A DNA stretch of 9,475 bases from an uncultured Pirellulaceae bacterium (GTDB lineage: Bacteria; Planctomycetota; Planctomycetia; Pirellulales; Pirellulaceae), in the NCBI GenBank assembly GCA_947259675.1, contig CAMYNE010000043.1:1-9475 (forward strand), given 5' to 3'. The position numbers and the translations under genes are program-made. Positions within the stretch are counted from its first letter, which is position 1; each line of letters begins with the position of its first letter. The notes under the pieces are model-generated. The model made no database searches. It saw only the letters and a list, made by a program, of their open reading frames with translations, and was not told where the DNA came from. This document shows, piece by piece, positions 1-7,367 of the stretch.

Positions 1-237
1 GATTTCGTGCTCCACGTCACCTTCCAAAACCGTCCCCTGCCCTTCCAGCACGAATACTTCATGTTCATAAGGATGACTATGTTTGGGAGTGAAACCGCCG
101 GCCGCGACTTCGAACTGCCGCATTGAAAAATTGGTAGCACCGTCTTTTACTCCCAGCAACCACCGCACCTTGCAGCCGCTGGCACCGGGCATTTCAACTT
201 CTGTTTGTTCTATCTCTTCAAAATGATTCAACTTCAT
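1..237 (-). CDS. Cupin-domain protein, 5' part only (3' end lies beyond the left edge)
   Basis: This is an open reading frame of 79 codons starting at an ATG (complement of 235-237) and running off the window start, so only the N-terminal part is seen. The translation contains a cupin motif 1, GGFTPKHSHPYEHEVFVLEG (about residues 47-66). The histidines at 53 and 55 and the glutamate at 60 sit where metal ligands normally lie in the conserved beta-barrel. Small single-domain cupins of this kind bind a divalent metal and are usually dioxygenases, isomerases or regulatory sensors. The visible part does not say which. No signal peptide is visible, so a cytoplasmic location is likely. It is transcribed divergently from the propeller gene and has no evident functional link to it. 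The complement of 246-250 (TGGAA) is a weak possible ribosome site. The family call is firm, the exact function unknown. Confidence 0.85.
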   Translation of the reverse strand, partial: MKLNHFEEIEQTEVEMPGASGCKVRWLLGVKDGATNFSMRQFEVAAGGFTPKHSHPYEHEVFVLEGQGTVLEGDVEHEI

Positions 238-543
238 CGCAATGATTCCATCAATTAAAAAGTATTGAAACGCCGTTTGGGAGTTGGGCTCGAATCGGGA
301 GGGCGAAGCTCCTGCTGAGCCGAGAATCTCCATCCAACTTTGCGGCTGGGCAGGAACCTCGCCCTCCCAATTTCAGTACACTTTCTGGTCCTTGGCAACA
401 TTGTAAGCGTTTTAAAGATTCTTCGTAGTGAGTTGGCATTTATTGTTTAGGTGGACAAGGCAATAATAGCAGTGTTGAGATGGGCGATTCCGGGCAGTCC
501 TTGTGGATTTTGCCGATTCGAACCAAATCCGCTTTCATCTGGA
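238..543. other. Divergent intergenic region between cupin gene and propeller gene
   Basis: About 306 bp lie between the cupin start (minus strand) and the preferred ATG of the propeller gene (plus strand). The region holds the long palindrome at about 293-372, described separately. It must also carry the promoters of both divergent genes. On the plus strand a TTGGCA at 392-397 resembles a -35 box, but the A/T-rich stretch at 411-420 is only a poor -10 match, so I do not claim a promoter. A second TTGGCA occurs at 433-438. The segment 451-543 is open in the propeller gene's frame from a GTG at 451, but its translation does not look like part of the protein, so I treat it as leader. No small RNA gene or riboswitch fold was recognised. 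Confidence 0.5.
293..372. repeat. Long imperfect inverted repeat, REP-like palindrome
   Basis: The left arm (297-322, beginning GGGAGGGCGA and ending GAGCCG) and the right arm (343-368, beginning CGGCTGGGCAGG and ending GCCCTCCC) are reverse complements at 22 of 26 positions. A further AAT/ATT pair at 293-295 and 370-372 lengthens the match. The loop between the arms is 20 bases. The arms are far more GC-rich than the A/T-rich flanks. The element sits between two divergent gene starts, so a transcription terminator role is unlikely. GC-rich palindromes of this kind carrying GCCCTCCC ends are, from memory, frequent in planctomycete intergenic regions. That makes a dispersed REP or miniature mobile element the best guess, but copy number cannot be seen from one window. 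Confidence 0.75.
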
Positions 544-3500
544 ATGCTCGTGCTAATTCGCCGTAAATGCCGTTTCATCGTCTTGCTCATTGCTTGCTGG
601 TTCTGCGCAATCGAATTGCTGGGTCAAAACCCTCCGGCTTTTCCGCCCGAGCAACAGCCAGCCGTTCCAGACAACGAATTGCTCGAAGAAAACCTCGTCG
701 ATGAAAACTCGCTTTTCGTACCAGCGCCAAGAGAGGTTCTCCGCCCTTTCCTACGCGCGCAAAAGGCGGTGAACAACCGGGACTATGAGCGCGCTGTCGC
801 GTTGATCGGCGAGTCATTAGGCGATTCCGGTGCGGAAGACTATTTGATTCGGGTACCCGGTGAAGACGGTATCGCGATCAGTCTACGACGCCGTGCAATA
901 GAACTACTGGGCCAAATCCCCAAACGCGATCGTGAACTTTATGTACTGCGGTACGGAATTCAAGCCAAGCAGATGCTTGAGCGGGCTGTTCAAGAAGGCG
1001 ACTTTTTGAAAATGTCTCAAGTCATGGGACGATTTTTTTACACGCCCGCTGGTTACGATGCCACCATGCTTGTCGGTTATCACCACCTGGACCAGGGTCG
1101 CCCGCTTGCTGCCGCTTCCACATTTCAACGTATTGTTGATGAGAGAGATGCCCGCGAGATTCATGATCCGGAAGTAAGCGTGTTACTGGCCACGTGTTGG
1201 ATGTTGGCCGATTCGCCCGATCAAGCTGAACAAGTCCTGCTCGCACTAAAACGGCGCCTTCCCAATCAAACGGTCCGCTTCATGGACCGAGACCTACCGT
1301 TATTCAAATCCGATTCAGATGCGATCGGATGGCTGAAACAAATTGTCGGCGATTCACCGTTGGCCAGGAACCGACACGTCAAAGACTGGGTAATGTACCG
1401 CGGCAATCCGCAACGAAATGCCCATAGTGGCAGTGGTTTTCCGCTCAACAATTATCGGTGGAATGTGCCAACTCTCAACGATTTGGATCTTGAAAAACTT
1501 GCCAAAGAAAAAAAGCAGGAACTTCTCTTCGCGGATGCAGCGATGATTCCGAGCGTGCAGCCGATTGCCGTGAACGATACGATCGTGATGCGAACTTTCG
1601 ACCGGATGATTGGCGTAGACTTTGAAACGGGTCGACGAATCTGGATGTTTCCTTCCATGAACACGGACATTTTTCTTCAAGAGGAAGAAAGCGTAAATGA
1701 CAGCGACCGTCAACAGAGCAACAAGATCCCGCTTGCGTCGCGGATGTGGCTGGACTCAATCTTCGGTCAAAGCAGCAGCGATGGCCGCTCCGTGTTTGTG
1801 GTTCCACAGCCCGGTTTTGTTGGCGTCCGTCCCAAGATGCGGTTGCAAGGTGGATTTGAAATTTATCACCCAATGTCTCGCCGCAAGTTCAACGAACTCA
1901 AAGCCGTCGACGTGTCGCGCGAAGGTGCGTTTAAATGGGAAGTCGGAGGGAAAACCGGTTTGCAGGAACCGGAACTCGCTGGAGCTTTTTTTCTCGGCGC
2001 TCCGTTGCCGCTGGAAGGAAGTCTGTATGGGGTGTGTGAACAAAATGGCGCGATTCGATTGGTAGTTCTGGACCCCGAAACGGGAAAATTACTCTGGTCG
2101 CGCGATCTGGCAAGCGTCGAAACGGTGGGCAGCATCATTGATTTCAGCGAACGTCGGCTTGCCGGTGCTACGCCTTCCTTCTCTGACGGGTTGGTGGTCT
2201 GTCCAACCGGAATTGGAGCCATCGTGGCCGTCGATATTACGACGAGGTCCTTGATTTGGGGTTATCAATATGGACAACCCAAAACCCGACGTGCAAACCG
2301 TATCGCTCACGATCAAAACTCGTCTTCACCATTGGTTGATACGCGTTGGACTGATTCGACCATCACGATTTCCGATGGTTGCGTTTTGTATACGCCCAGC
2401 GATAGCAACAATTTGATCACTCTCGAATTGTTGACCGGTCGACCGCTCTGGCAAACCGGAAGTGTTCCTCGACCATGGATTCAGCGCGAAGACTCGCTTT
2501 ATGTTGGCTGCGTCGATCAACAACATGCGATTCTGATTGGACTGGACTATATTCGCTCGATCGATCTCAAAACCGGCGAAGAAGCTTGGCGAATGTACAC
2601 GGCTGAATACGGTCGTCCCAGCGGCCAGGGGTATTCCAATCGCGGGTTTTATTATCTTCCGATGACCAGCGAACGATTGATAAAAGTCGACTTAAGACAG
2701 GGCAAACTAGACAATGCCGTCCGCACCAACGGCGTACTGGGTAATTTGATTTGTTATCGTGGCGATATCATCTCACATGGAGTTGATCATCTCGCCGTTT
2801 TCCCACAAGACGAACCAAACAAATTGCGCATCGAGGCGGCGGAAAAACTGGGAACGTTAACCCCGGAGCAACTTGCAATCAAAGCTCAACTGCTTTTCCA
2901 AAGTGATGACATCAAAGAGGCCGCTTCTTGTATCTTGCAAGCTTATGAGCAGCATCCCAAACCAGGCTTCGAGGCGATCCTCGTCGATGCCATCGTTAAA
3001 TTGTTGGAAACGGATTTTGATTACGCCGTTAAACTCCTGGAAAAATATGCTGATCAGTTTTCCAGTACGACACAGCCACGACTTCAATCGGCCCGCATCG
3101 ACGGTTTGATCAAGCAACAAGCCTACCGTGAGGCGTTCGAGCTGTTGATTCAATTATTGACGCAGCAAATACAATCCGACGAAACACCGTACTATTTGAA
3201 CAACGTAGGAGCACTTTCCTCGATCCAATCTGCGCCTCGAGGTCCGGCAGCCAAGTTTACGAAAATCTCAATTCGGTTCGATCGGTGGCTCGAATCGCGG
3301 CTGCGAACAATATTGAAAAAAGCTCCCGCGCCTTTGCACGCCGAGTTCGTTCTGGCTCTGAACCAACGAATTGGGGAGCTCGACTATTTCACGCCATTGC
3401 AAACATACGCGTTCTTCACCAAGTTGGGTATCAAGAATTTCGATTTCGACAAAACCCTGGAACTTGCACAATCACTCGAAAAACTGAATGAAAACCTGCG

Positions 3501-3558
3501 GGCCAGCCATTTGCGCCGGGCCGCTTCGACTACGGGTGTTACCGTAAATGCAGTATAA
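544..3558 (+). CDS. Exported PQQ-like beta-propeller protein with helical-repeat flanks (possibly the N-terminal part of a longer gene)
   Basis: The protein is 1004 residues from the ATG at 544. This start is preferred because it puts a signal sequence at the N-terminus: basic RRK near residues 6-8, then the hydrophobic run FIVLLIACWFCAIELLG. Cleavage probably falls near the GQNPP junction. A lipobox-like LIAC ending at residue 18 makes a lipoprotein an alternative. Residues about 60-250 are helical and TPR-like. From about residue 281 (DWVMYRGNPQRNAHSG, a typical propeller entry) to about 754 there are at least six PQQ-type blade motifs: GVDFETGRRIWMF, VLDPETGKLLWSR, AVDITTRSLIWGY, TLELLTGRPLWQT, SIDLKTGEEAWRM and KVDLRQGKL. 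Residues 757-1004 are again helical and TPR-like. No quinoprotein dehydrogenase active site is evident, so a binding or scaffold role outside the cytoplasmic membrane is inferred. The protein ends abruptly at an in-frame TAA, and the same frame continues with related sequence. An upstream GTG at 451 would add 31 residues that hide the signal peptide. Confidence 0.85.
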   Translation: MLVLIRRKCRFIVLLIACWFCAIELLGQNPPAFPPEQQPAVPDNELLEENLVDENSLFVPAPREVLRPFLRAQKAVNNRDYERAVALIGESLGDSGAEDYLIRVPGEDGIAISLRRRAIELLGQIPKRDRELYVLRYGIQAKQMLERAVQEGDFLKMSQVMGRFFYTPAGYDATMLVGYHHLDQGRPLAAASTFQRIVDERDAREIHDPEVSVLLATCWMLADSPDQAEQVLLALKRRLPNQTVRFMDRDLPLFKSDSDAIGWLKQIVGDSPLARNRHVKDWVMYRGNPQRNAHSGSGFPLNNYRWNVPTLNDLDLEKLAKEKKQELLFADAAMIPSVQPIAVNDTIVMRTFDRMIGVDFETGRRIWMFPSMNTDIFLQEEESVNDSDRQQSNKIPLASRMWLDSIFGQSSSDGRSVFVVPQPGFVGVRPKMRLQGGFEIYHPMSRRKFNELKAVDVSREGAFKWEVGGKTGLQEPELAGAFFLGAPLPLEGSLYGVCEQNGAIRLVVLDPETGKLLWSRDLASVETVGSIIDFSERRLAGATPSFSDGLVVCPTGIGAIVAVDITTRSLIWGYQYGQPKTRRANRIAHDQNSSSPLVDTRWTDSTITISDGCVLYTPSDSNNLITLELLTGRPLWQTGSVPRPWIQREDSLYVGCVDQQHAILIGLDYIRSIDLKTGEEAWRMYTAEYGRPSGQGYSNRGFYYLPMTSERLIKVDLRQGKLDNAVRTNGVLGNLICYRGDIISHGVDHLAVFPQDEPNKLRIEAAEKLGTLTPEQLAIKAQLLFQSDDIKEAASCILQAYEQHPKPGFEAILVDAIVKLLETDFDYAVKLLEKYADQFSSTTQPRLQSARIDGLIKQQAYREAFELLIQLLTQQIQSDETPYYLNNVGALSSIQSAPRGPAAKFTKISIRFDRWLESRLRTILKKAPAPLHAEFVLALNQRIGELDYFTPLQTYAFFTKLGIKNFDFDKTLELAQSLEKLNENLRASHLRRAASTTGVTVNAV
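3556..3558 (+). other. In-frame TAA separating two halves of an apparently continuous propeller ORF
   Basis: Both propeller ORFs are in the same reading frame. Reading through this TAA gives ...TTGVTVNAV-stop-TENIEQLKKVAHDRL..., and the frame then stays open to 5364. There is no other stop in 544-5361, which spans 1606 codons including this one. A single-base change from TAT, TAC, CAA, AAA or GAA would create the stop. The downstream half has no signal peptide, no ATG near its beginning, and only a GGAG at 3561-3564 lying 12 bases before a TTG. The stop is therefore more likely a nonsense mutation or a base-call error than a true gene boundary. Translational reinitiation or read-through cannot be excluded. 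Confidence 0.7.
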
Positions 3559-3576
3559 ACGGAGAACATTGAGCAA

Positions 3577-5364
3577 TTGAAAAAGGTTGCTCACGATCGG
3601 CTGGTTCAGCGTCTTGAAGCGGGAAATATCGATTGGAACACCGGTCTTGTTATGCACAAATTTTTTGAGGCAACCGATCAGGATTACGAACAATCCAGGA
3701 TATCGACCCGAAACATTATTGAATTGGTTGAAAACGACAACCAAATCTTCGATCAGTTTTTGTTCCGCTTTTTCGCTCAAACAGGTGAGCTTGAGATCCT
3801 TGATCGGTATGGAAAAACGATCTCGAAGTTTTCGGCTCGCAGCGCAAAGAGCGTAAACACAACTAGCTCTTTCGTTCCTGGTGAAGCAAGAATCGACGGC
3901 TTTTTGATGCTCGTAAACATTGACTCTGAAGTTTTTGCCGTTGATTTGTTGAAAACGTTGTCCGGTCACGACCCATTGCTGTGGACTTTGAATCAGTCGC
4001 GGGGACAACGACGAAGCGGGAGCAGTCGTAACACCACGAGAAATATTTGGGGGGAGAATTTAACGAACTTTACCAGTTCAAATGCCAATCATGTCATGGT
4101 GTCTTCGCCGAACCTGAACGGAATTTGTTATCTCGAGAAAACATCGCTTGTTTGCGTCGATCCGCTCACGGGCGAAACCTTATGGCAACGATTCAATATT
4201 CGTTCGAATTCATTATTAATGTCGGCTGCTGAAAGTGTCACGGTCTGGAACCCAAGAGCCAGAACAGCCGATACCTATGATTTGTTCACCGGTGATTTGG
4301 TGACCCAAATCGAAATTCCGGCTTCGAAAGGTTCGCGATGGGCGAACAACGGTCCAATGATGCTGTTGTCCAGTTCAAAACTCATCAAGTACGCCGCTGG
4401 CAAATTTGCCGATGACGACGAGTCACAAGAAGACCTCGAGGATTCTGAAGACGTGTTTGAAGAAGGCCGGAACATCGGGATGCTGAAAACGATGACTCTC
4501 CTGGATGCTTTGACGGGAAAGACCGTGTGGCAGCGAGAATTCAAGGACCAGACGCATGCGACCTTGATACGCAATCAAAAAATTGTCGTCTTGTTGGAAA
4601 CCGGAGAGTTGCAATTCGTCGATTTTTTGACCGGGCAAAACGAGTCATCAACTGCCCTTCAGATTCCTCCGGAAGATCTCGAGAAAGTCACTACGATCGA
4701 TCTTTCGCAAGTTGCCGACAGCTATCTCATCAAACTGCACTGCAGCAAATCAACATCGCCTCGACATACGAACTCACAAGGGCTGGCTTTGAATGGATCG
4801 CGATATCTTCACTTTTGGAACGGTTATGTCGTGTCTCTTGATCGCGTTTCGCGAAAATCAAACTGGGCTGCTCCAGCCAGAGTTCAACACTTCAACTTCA
4901 CTCCCAATCAGCCATATGATTCGCCGTTGTTGTTACTATACAGACGTGTAGATCGTCCGCGTGGCGAACGGACGAAGCGCTATTGGTCGCAGGTCGTTGC
5001 CCTCGATCTACGGAATGGGCGAACGGTCTCCAATGCAATAACGGAGTATTCCAGTTCCAATGATTATCGAGTCGAATCCGATTTAGCAAATCAATCAGTT
5101 TCGTTTTTCTTTCGCGACAAGTCGTTGAAATTTGAATTAAGCAGCGAAACTCCACCGCCGCGCCCCCTCGCTCATCTAACATCCGACAATTCCGTCGCGT
5201 TTGAGTACCCAGCCGAGCCTGTGCAACGTGAACTGCGTCAAATCAGCCAGGAATCGCGCGAACGCTTAGTCGAACGGATCAACGCCCAACAATCGAAGCT
5301 TGAAGAACGCAGACTTCAAATGAAAAAACAAATGGAATTGCAGCGAAACGGCCAGCAAGATTAG
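3577..5364 (+). CDS. PQQ-like beta-propeller protein, probably the C-terminal part of the preceding gene
   Basis: The protein is 595 residues if translation starts at the TTG at 3577. The first roughly 60 residues are helical and read as a continuation of the helical region that ends the upstream ORF. Propeller blade motifs follow: AVDLLKTLSGHDPLLW (121-136), CVDPLTGETLWQR (193-205), TYDLFTGDLVTQI (233-245), LLDALTGKTVWQR (308-320), FVDFLTGQN (347-355), SLDRVSRKSNW (420-430) and ALDLRNGRTV (475-484). A strongly acidic insert, FADDDESQEDLEDSEDVFEE, occupies 277-296. The C-terminus (about 548-595) is a highly charged predicted coiled coil rich in Q, E, R and K. No signal peptide or membrane segment is present, which is odd for an exported-type propeller and supports its being the back half of the 544-3558 gene. 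If the stop is genuine, this part could be an untranslated remnant. No enzymatic residues are recognised. The next gene, moxR, begins 68 bp downstream. Confidence 0.75.
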   Translation: MKKVAHDRLVQRLEAGNIDWNTGLVMHKFFEATDQDYEQSRISTRNIIELVENDNQIFDQFLFRFFAQTGELEILDRYGKTISKFSARSAKSVNTTSSFVPGEARIDGFLMLVNIDSEVFAVDLLKTLSGHDPLLWTLNQSRGQRRSGSSRNTTRNIWGENLTNFTSSNANHVMVSSPNLNGICYLEKTSLVCVDPLTGETLWQRFNIRSNSLLMSAAESVTVWNPRARTADTYDLFTGDLVTQIEIPASKGSRWANNGPMMLLSSSKLIKYAAGKFADDDESQEDLEDSEDVFEEGRNIGMLKTMTLLDALTGKTVWQREFKDQTHATLIRNQKIVVLLETGELQFVDFLTGQNESSTALQIPPEDLEKVTTIDLSQVADSYLIKLHCSKSTSPRHTNSQGLALNGSRYLHFWNGYVVSLDRVSRKSNWAAPARVQHFNFTPNQPYDSPLLLLYRRVDRPRGERTKRYWSQVVALDLRNGRTVSNAITEYSSSNDYRVESDLANQSVSFFFRDKSLKFELSSETPPPRPLAHLTSDNSVAFEYPAEPVQRELRQISQESRERLVERINAQQSKLEERRLQMKKQMELQRNGQQD

Positions 5365-5418
5365 AACACACATCACGGGGCCTGAGCTTTTTGCACAGGC
5401 AAATCAGGAACTCGATAT

Positions 5419-5422
5419 GGAG
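5419..5422 (+). promoter_or_regulatory. Ribosome binding site of the MoxR gene
   Basis: A GGAG lies 10 bases upstream of the ATG at 5433. It favours that ATG over the in-frame TTG at 5391, which would add 14 residues (MHRQIRNSIWRQYT) unlike the usual MoxR N-terminus. Confidence 0.5.
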
Positions 5423-5432
5423 ACAGTACACT

Positions 5433-6491
5433 ATGGCCGAGAATAATCAGCCTGCATCGATCGGGCAGGACGCCATTAACTTGTTGACCAACGCACGAGA
5501 ACAGATCCTTTCTGAACTTTCACAGGTGATTGTCGGTCAGACTGATGTGATCGAGCAAATCCTGATCTCAATGTTCAGTCGAGGACACTGCCTGCTCGAG
5601 GGCGTTCCCGGACTTGCCAAGACGTTGATGATCAGCACCATCGCAGAGACGCTCAACCTCTCTTTCAGCCGAATTCAATTCACACCGGACTTGATGCCAG
5701 CCGACATTACCGGCACAGAGATTATTGAAGAGAACAAATCAACGGGTCACCGCGAACGGCGATTTCTTGAGGGCCCGATTTTTTCAAATATCATTTTGGC
5801 GGACGAAATCAATCGAACACCGCCGAAAACTCAAGCCGCTCTGTTGGAAGCAATGCAGGAACGTCATGTTACGGTCGGTCGAGTGCAACACCCGTTGGCC
5901 GATCCGTTTTTCGTTTTGGCGACTCAGAACCCGATCGAACAAGAAGGAACTTATCCTCTTCCAGAAGCGCAACAGGACCGATTTATGTTCAAGGTCTTCG
6001 TCAAATATCCGAATTTTGACGACGAATTGGAAGTCGCCAAACGCACAACTGCTCAAGTCCAACATCGAGTCAAATCGGTCCTGTCCGGTGAAGACATATT
6101 GCGACTTCAGGAAACCGTTCGCAACGTTCCCGCATCGGATCATGTGATTCGGTACGCGCTTTCGTTAGTCCGACAAACGCGGATTGGTTCAGCAGGCGTT
6201 CCCCCGTTTGTCGAAGAAGCCGTCAACTGGGGCGCAGGGCCACGAGCCGTGCAATTCCTGGTGCTGGGCGGAAAAACGCGAGCCCTCCTTCACGGACGAA
6301 CACACGTGACAACGGACGATATCAAGGCCTTGGCGCACCCAGTCATGAGACACCGAATCGCGATCAACTTTGCCGCCCAGAGCGACGGTTTGTCGTCCGA
6401 CGACGTGATCCAGCAGTTAATCGACAACACTCCATCTAAAGAAGACGAACTTTCAAGCGATGCCCGATTCCAAAAGATTTTTGCATCCTGA
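5433..6491 (+). CDS. MoxR-family AAA+ ATPase
   Basis: The protein is 352 residues, somewhat longer than the roughly 310-340 usual for the family. Walker A is GVPGLAKT (57-64). Walker B is ILADEINR, with D124 and E125. Sensor 1 lies in LATQNPIEQEGTYPLPEAQ (about 162-180, N166). The arginine finger is likely R183 in QQDRF. Sensor 2 is in WGAGPRA (266-272, R271). These are the AAA_3 core and C-terminal lid typical of MoxR. The protein is cytoplasmic, with no signal or membrane segment. MoxR ATPases hydrolyse ATP as ring oligomers and act with vWA-domain partners in chaperone-like maturation, for example the methanol dehydrogenase system, or in stress tolerance. The two following genes encode exactly such partners. 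The last 32 bases overlap the DUF58 gene, which suggests translational coupling. The specific client is unknown. The family assignment is very secure. Confidence 0.96.
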   Translation: MAENNQPASIGQDAINLLTNAREQILSELSQVIVGQTDVIEQILISMFSRGHCLLEGVPGLAKTLMISTIAETLNLSFSRIQFTPDLMPADITGTEIIEENKSTGHRERRFLEGPIFSNIILADEINRTPPKTQAALLEAMQERHVTVGRVQHPLADPFFVLATQNPIEQEGTYPLPEAQQDRFMFKVFVKYPNFDDELEVAKRTTAQVQHRVKSVLSGEDILRLQETVRNVPASDHVIRYALSLVRQTRIGSAGVPPFVEEAVNWGAGPRAVQFLVLGGKTRALLHGRTHVTTDDIKALAHPVMRHRIAINFAAQSDGLSSDDVIQQLIDNTPSKEDELSSDARFQKIFAS

Positions 6492-7362
6492 AGCGATCAA
6501 ACGAATTTCGCGACTGGATCTGCGGGCTCAGCATATTGTCGAAGGTTTTCTTTCGGGAATGCATCGCAGTCCTTACTTTGGCCAGTCTGTGGAGTTTCTT
6601 CAGCATCGTGAATACGTCCCCGGCGACGACTTGCGGCATGTCGATTGGCAGGTGTGGGCGAGGCAAGACAGGCTGTATGTCAAACAGTTCGAAGAAGACA
6701 CCAACATGCGGTGTTACTTGCTGATGGATGTTTCCAACAGTATGAAATACGGCCGGGGTCCGTTGAACAAGTACGAATACGCGTCGACGATCGCCGCGTC
6801 GTTGGCGTTTCTGATACTCAAAAATCAGGACGCGGTGGGTTGCATGACGTTCGACGACAAAGTTCGTGCCCGCGTCCCGGTAAGCAGTCAGAGGAAGCAT
6901 CTTAACGTGATTATTCAAAGTCTTGAGATCAATCGCCCTGCCGACAAGACGAACCTGCACGACATTTTTCGCACGGCGGCCGAGATCTTTCCAAAACGGG
7001 GAATGATGATCGTTGTTTCCGATTTGTTTGCGGACGTCGATCAAACGCTGCGAGGGTTGAGAATTCTTCGGCAGCGCGGCCACGATGTTTTGCTGTTCCA
7101 TGTGATGGATGACGATGAATTGGACTTTCCATTTGCCGGGCCAACTCGATTCGACGACCTTGAATCAAATTCGCACTTGAATTGCAATCCCAAAGCGCTT
7201 CGTGATGGTTACCTGGAGGCCGTGCAGGAATTCCTTCTCGACGTCAAGCACGGTGCAGCTCAAAGCGCGGTCGATTATGCGTTAACCCGGACCAGCGATC
7301 CGCTCGATGCGGTGCTGGCCCAATTCCTGAGCCGACGAATTTCCCGACTGAGGAACAAGTAG
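6460..7362 (+). CDS. DUF58 protein with von Willebrand factor A-like fold
   Basis: The protein is 300 residues. The N-terminal half carries the DUF58 signature: EGFLSGMHRSPYFGQSVEF (28-46), then REYVPGDDLRHVDWQVWAR (50-68). A vWA-like domain follows, with a complete MIDAS-type DVSNS motif (D90, S92, S94), a likely threonine ligand at T164 (ADKTNL) and an aspartate at D188 (VVSDLF). A metal-dependent binding surface is therefore plausible. No membrane segment is seen, so it is probably cytoplasmic or peripheral. The conserved FLHPEAIKRISRLDLRA begins at residue 7, supporting the ATG at 6460, which lies inside the end of moxR in a different frame. DUF58 proteins are almost always encoded beside MoxR and are thought to be its adaptors or co-chaperones. 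Their biochemical role is not established. Confidence 0.95.
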   Translation: MPDSKRFLHPEAIKRISRLDLRAQHIVEGFLSGMHRSPYFGQSVEFLQHREYVPGDDLRHVDWQVWARQDRLYVKQFEEDTNMRCYLLMDVSNSMKYGRGPLNKYEYASTIAASLAFLILKNQDAVGCMTFDDKVRARVPVSSQRKHLNVIIQSLEINRPADKTNLHDIFRTAAEIFPKRGMMIVVSDLFADVDQTLRGLRILRQRGHDVLLFHVMDDDELDFPFAGPTRFDDLESNSHLNCNPKALRDGYLEAVQEFLLDVKHGAAQSAVDYALTRTSDPLDAVLAQFLSRRISRLRNK

Positions 7363-7367
7363 CGCCA

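Noticed and set aside
451..543. N-terminal extension of the propeller protein from a GTG at 451
   Set aside because: It would place 31 non-signal-like residues before a clear signal sequence, and there is no ribosome site before the GTG. The ATG at 544 gives a normal export signal.
5380..5400. Possible terminator hairpin between the propeller ORF and moxR (GCCTG ... CAGGC)
   Set aside because: The stem is only five base pairs around an 11-base loop, and no T run follows, so it is too weak to call a terminator.
5391..5419. Possible promoter for moxR (TTGCAC with GATATG 17 bases on)
   Set aside because: The -10 match is only about half of consensus and would leave a leader of a few bases that removes the ribosome site.
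5391..5432. Longer MoxR form from a TTG at 5391
   Set aside because: The extra 14 residues do not resemble the family's N-terminus, and a GGAG is well placed for the ATG at 5433.
6436..7101. Long antisense ORF of 221 codons opposite the moxR end and the DUF58 gene
   Set aside because: The opposite strand encodes an unmistakable DUF58 protein. The antisense translation shows no recognisable domain and is a codon-usage shadow.
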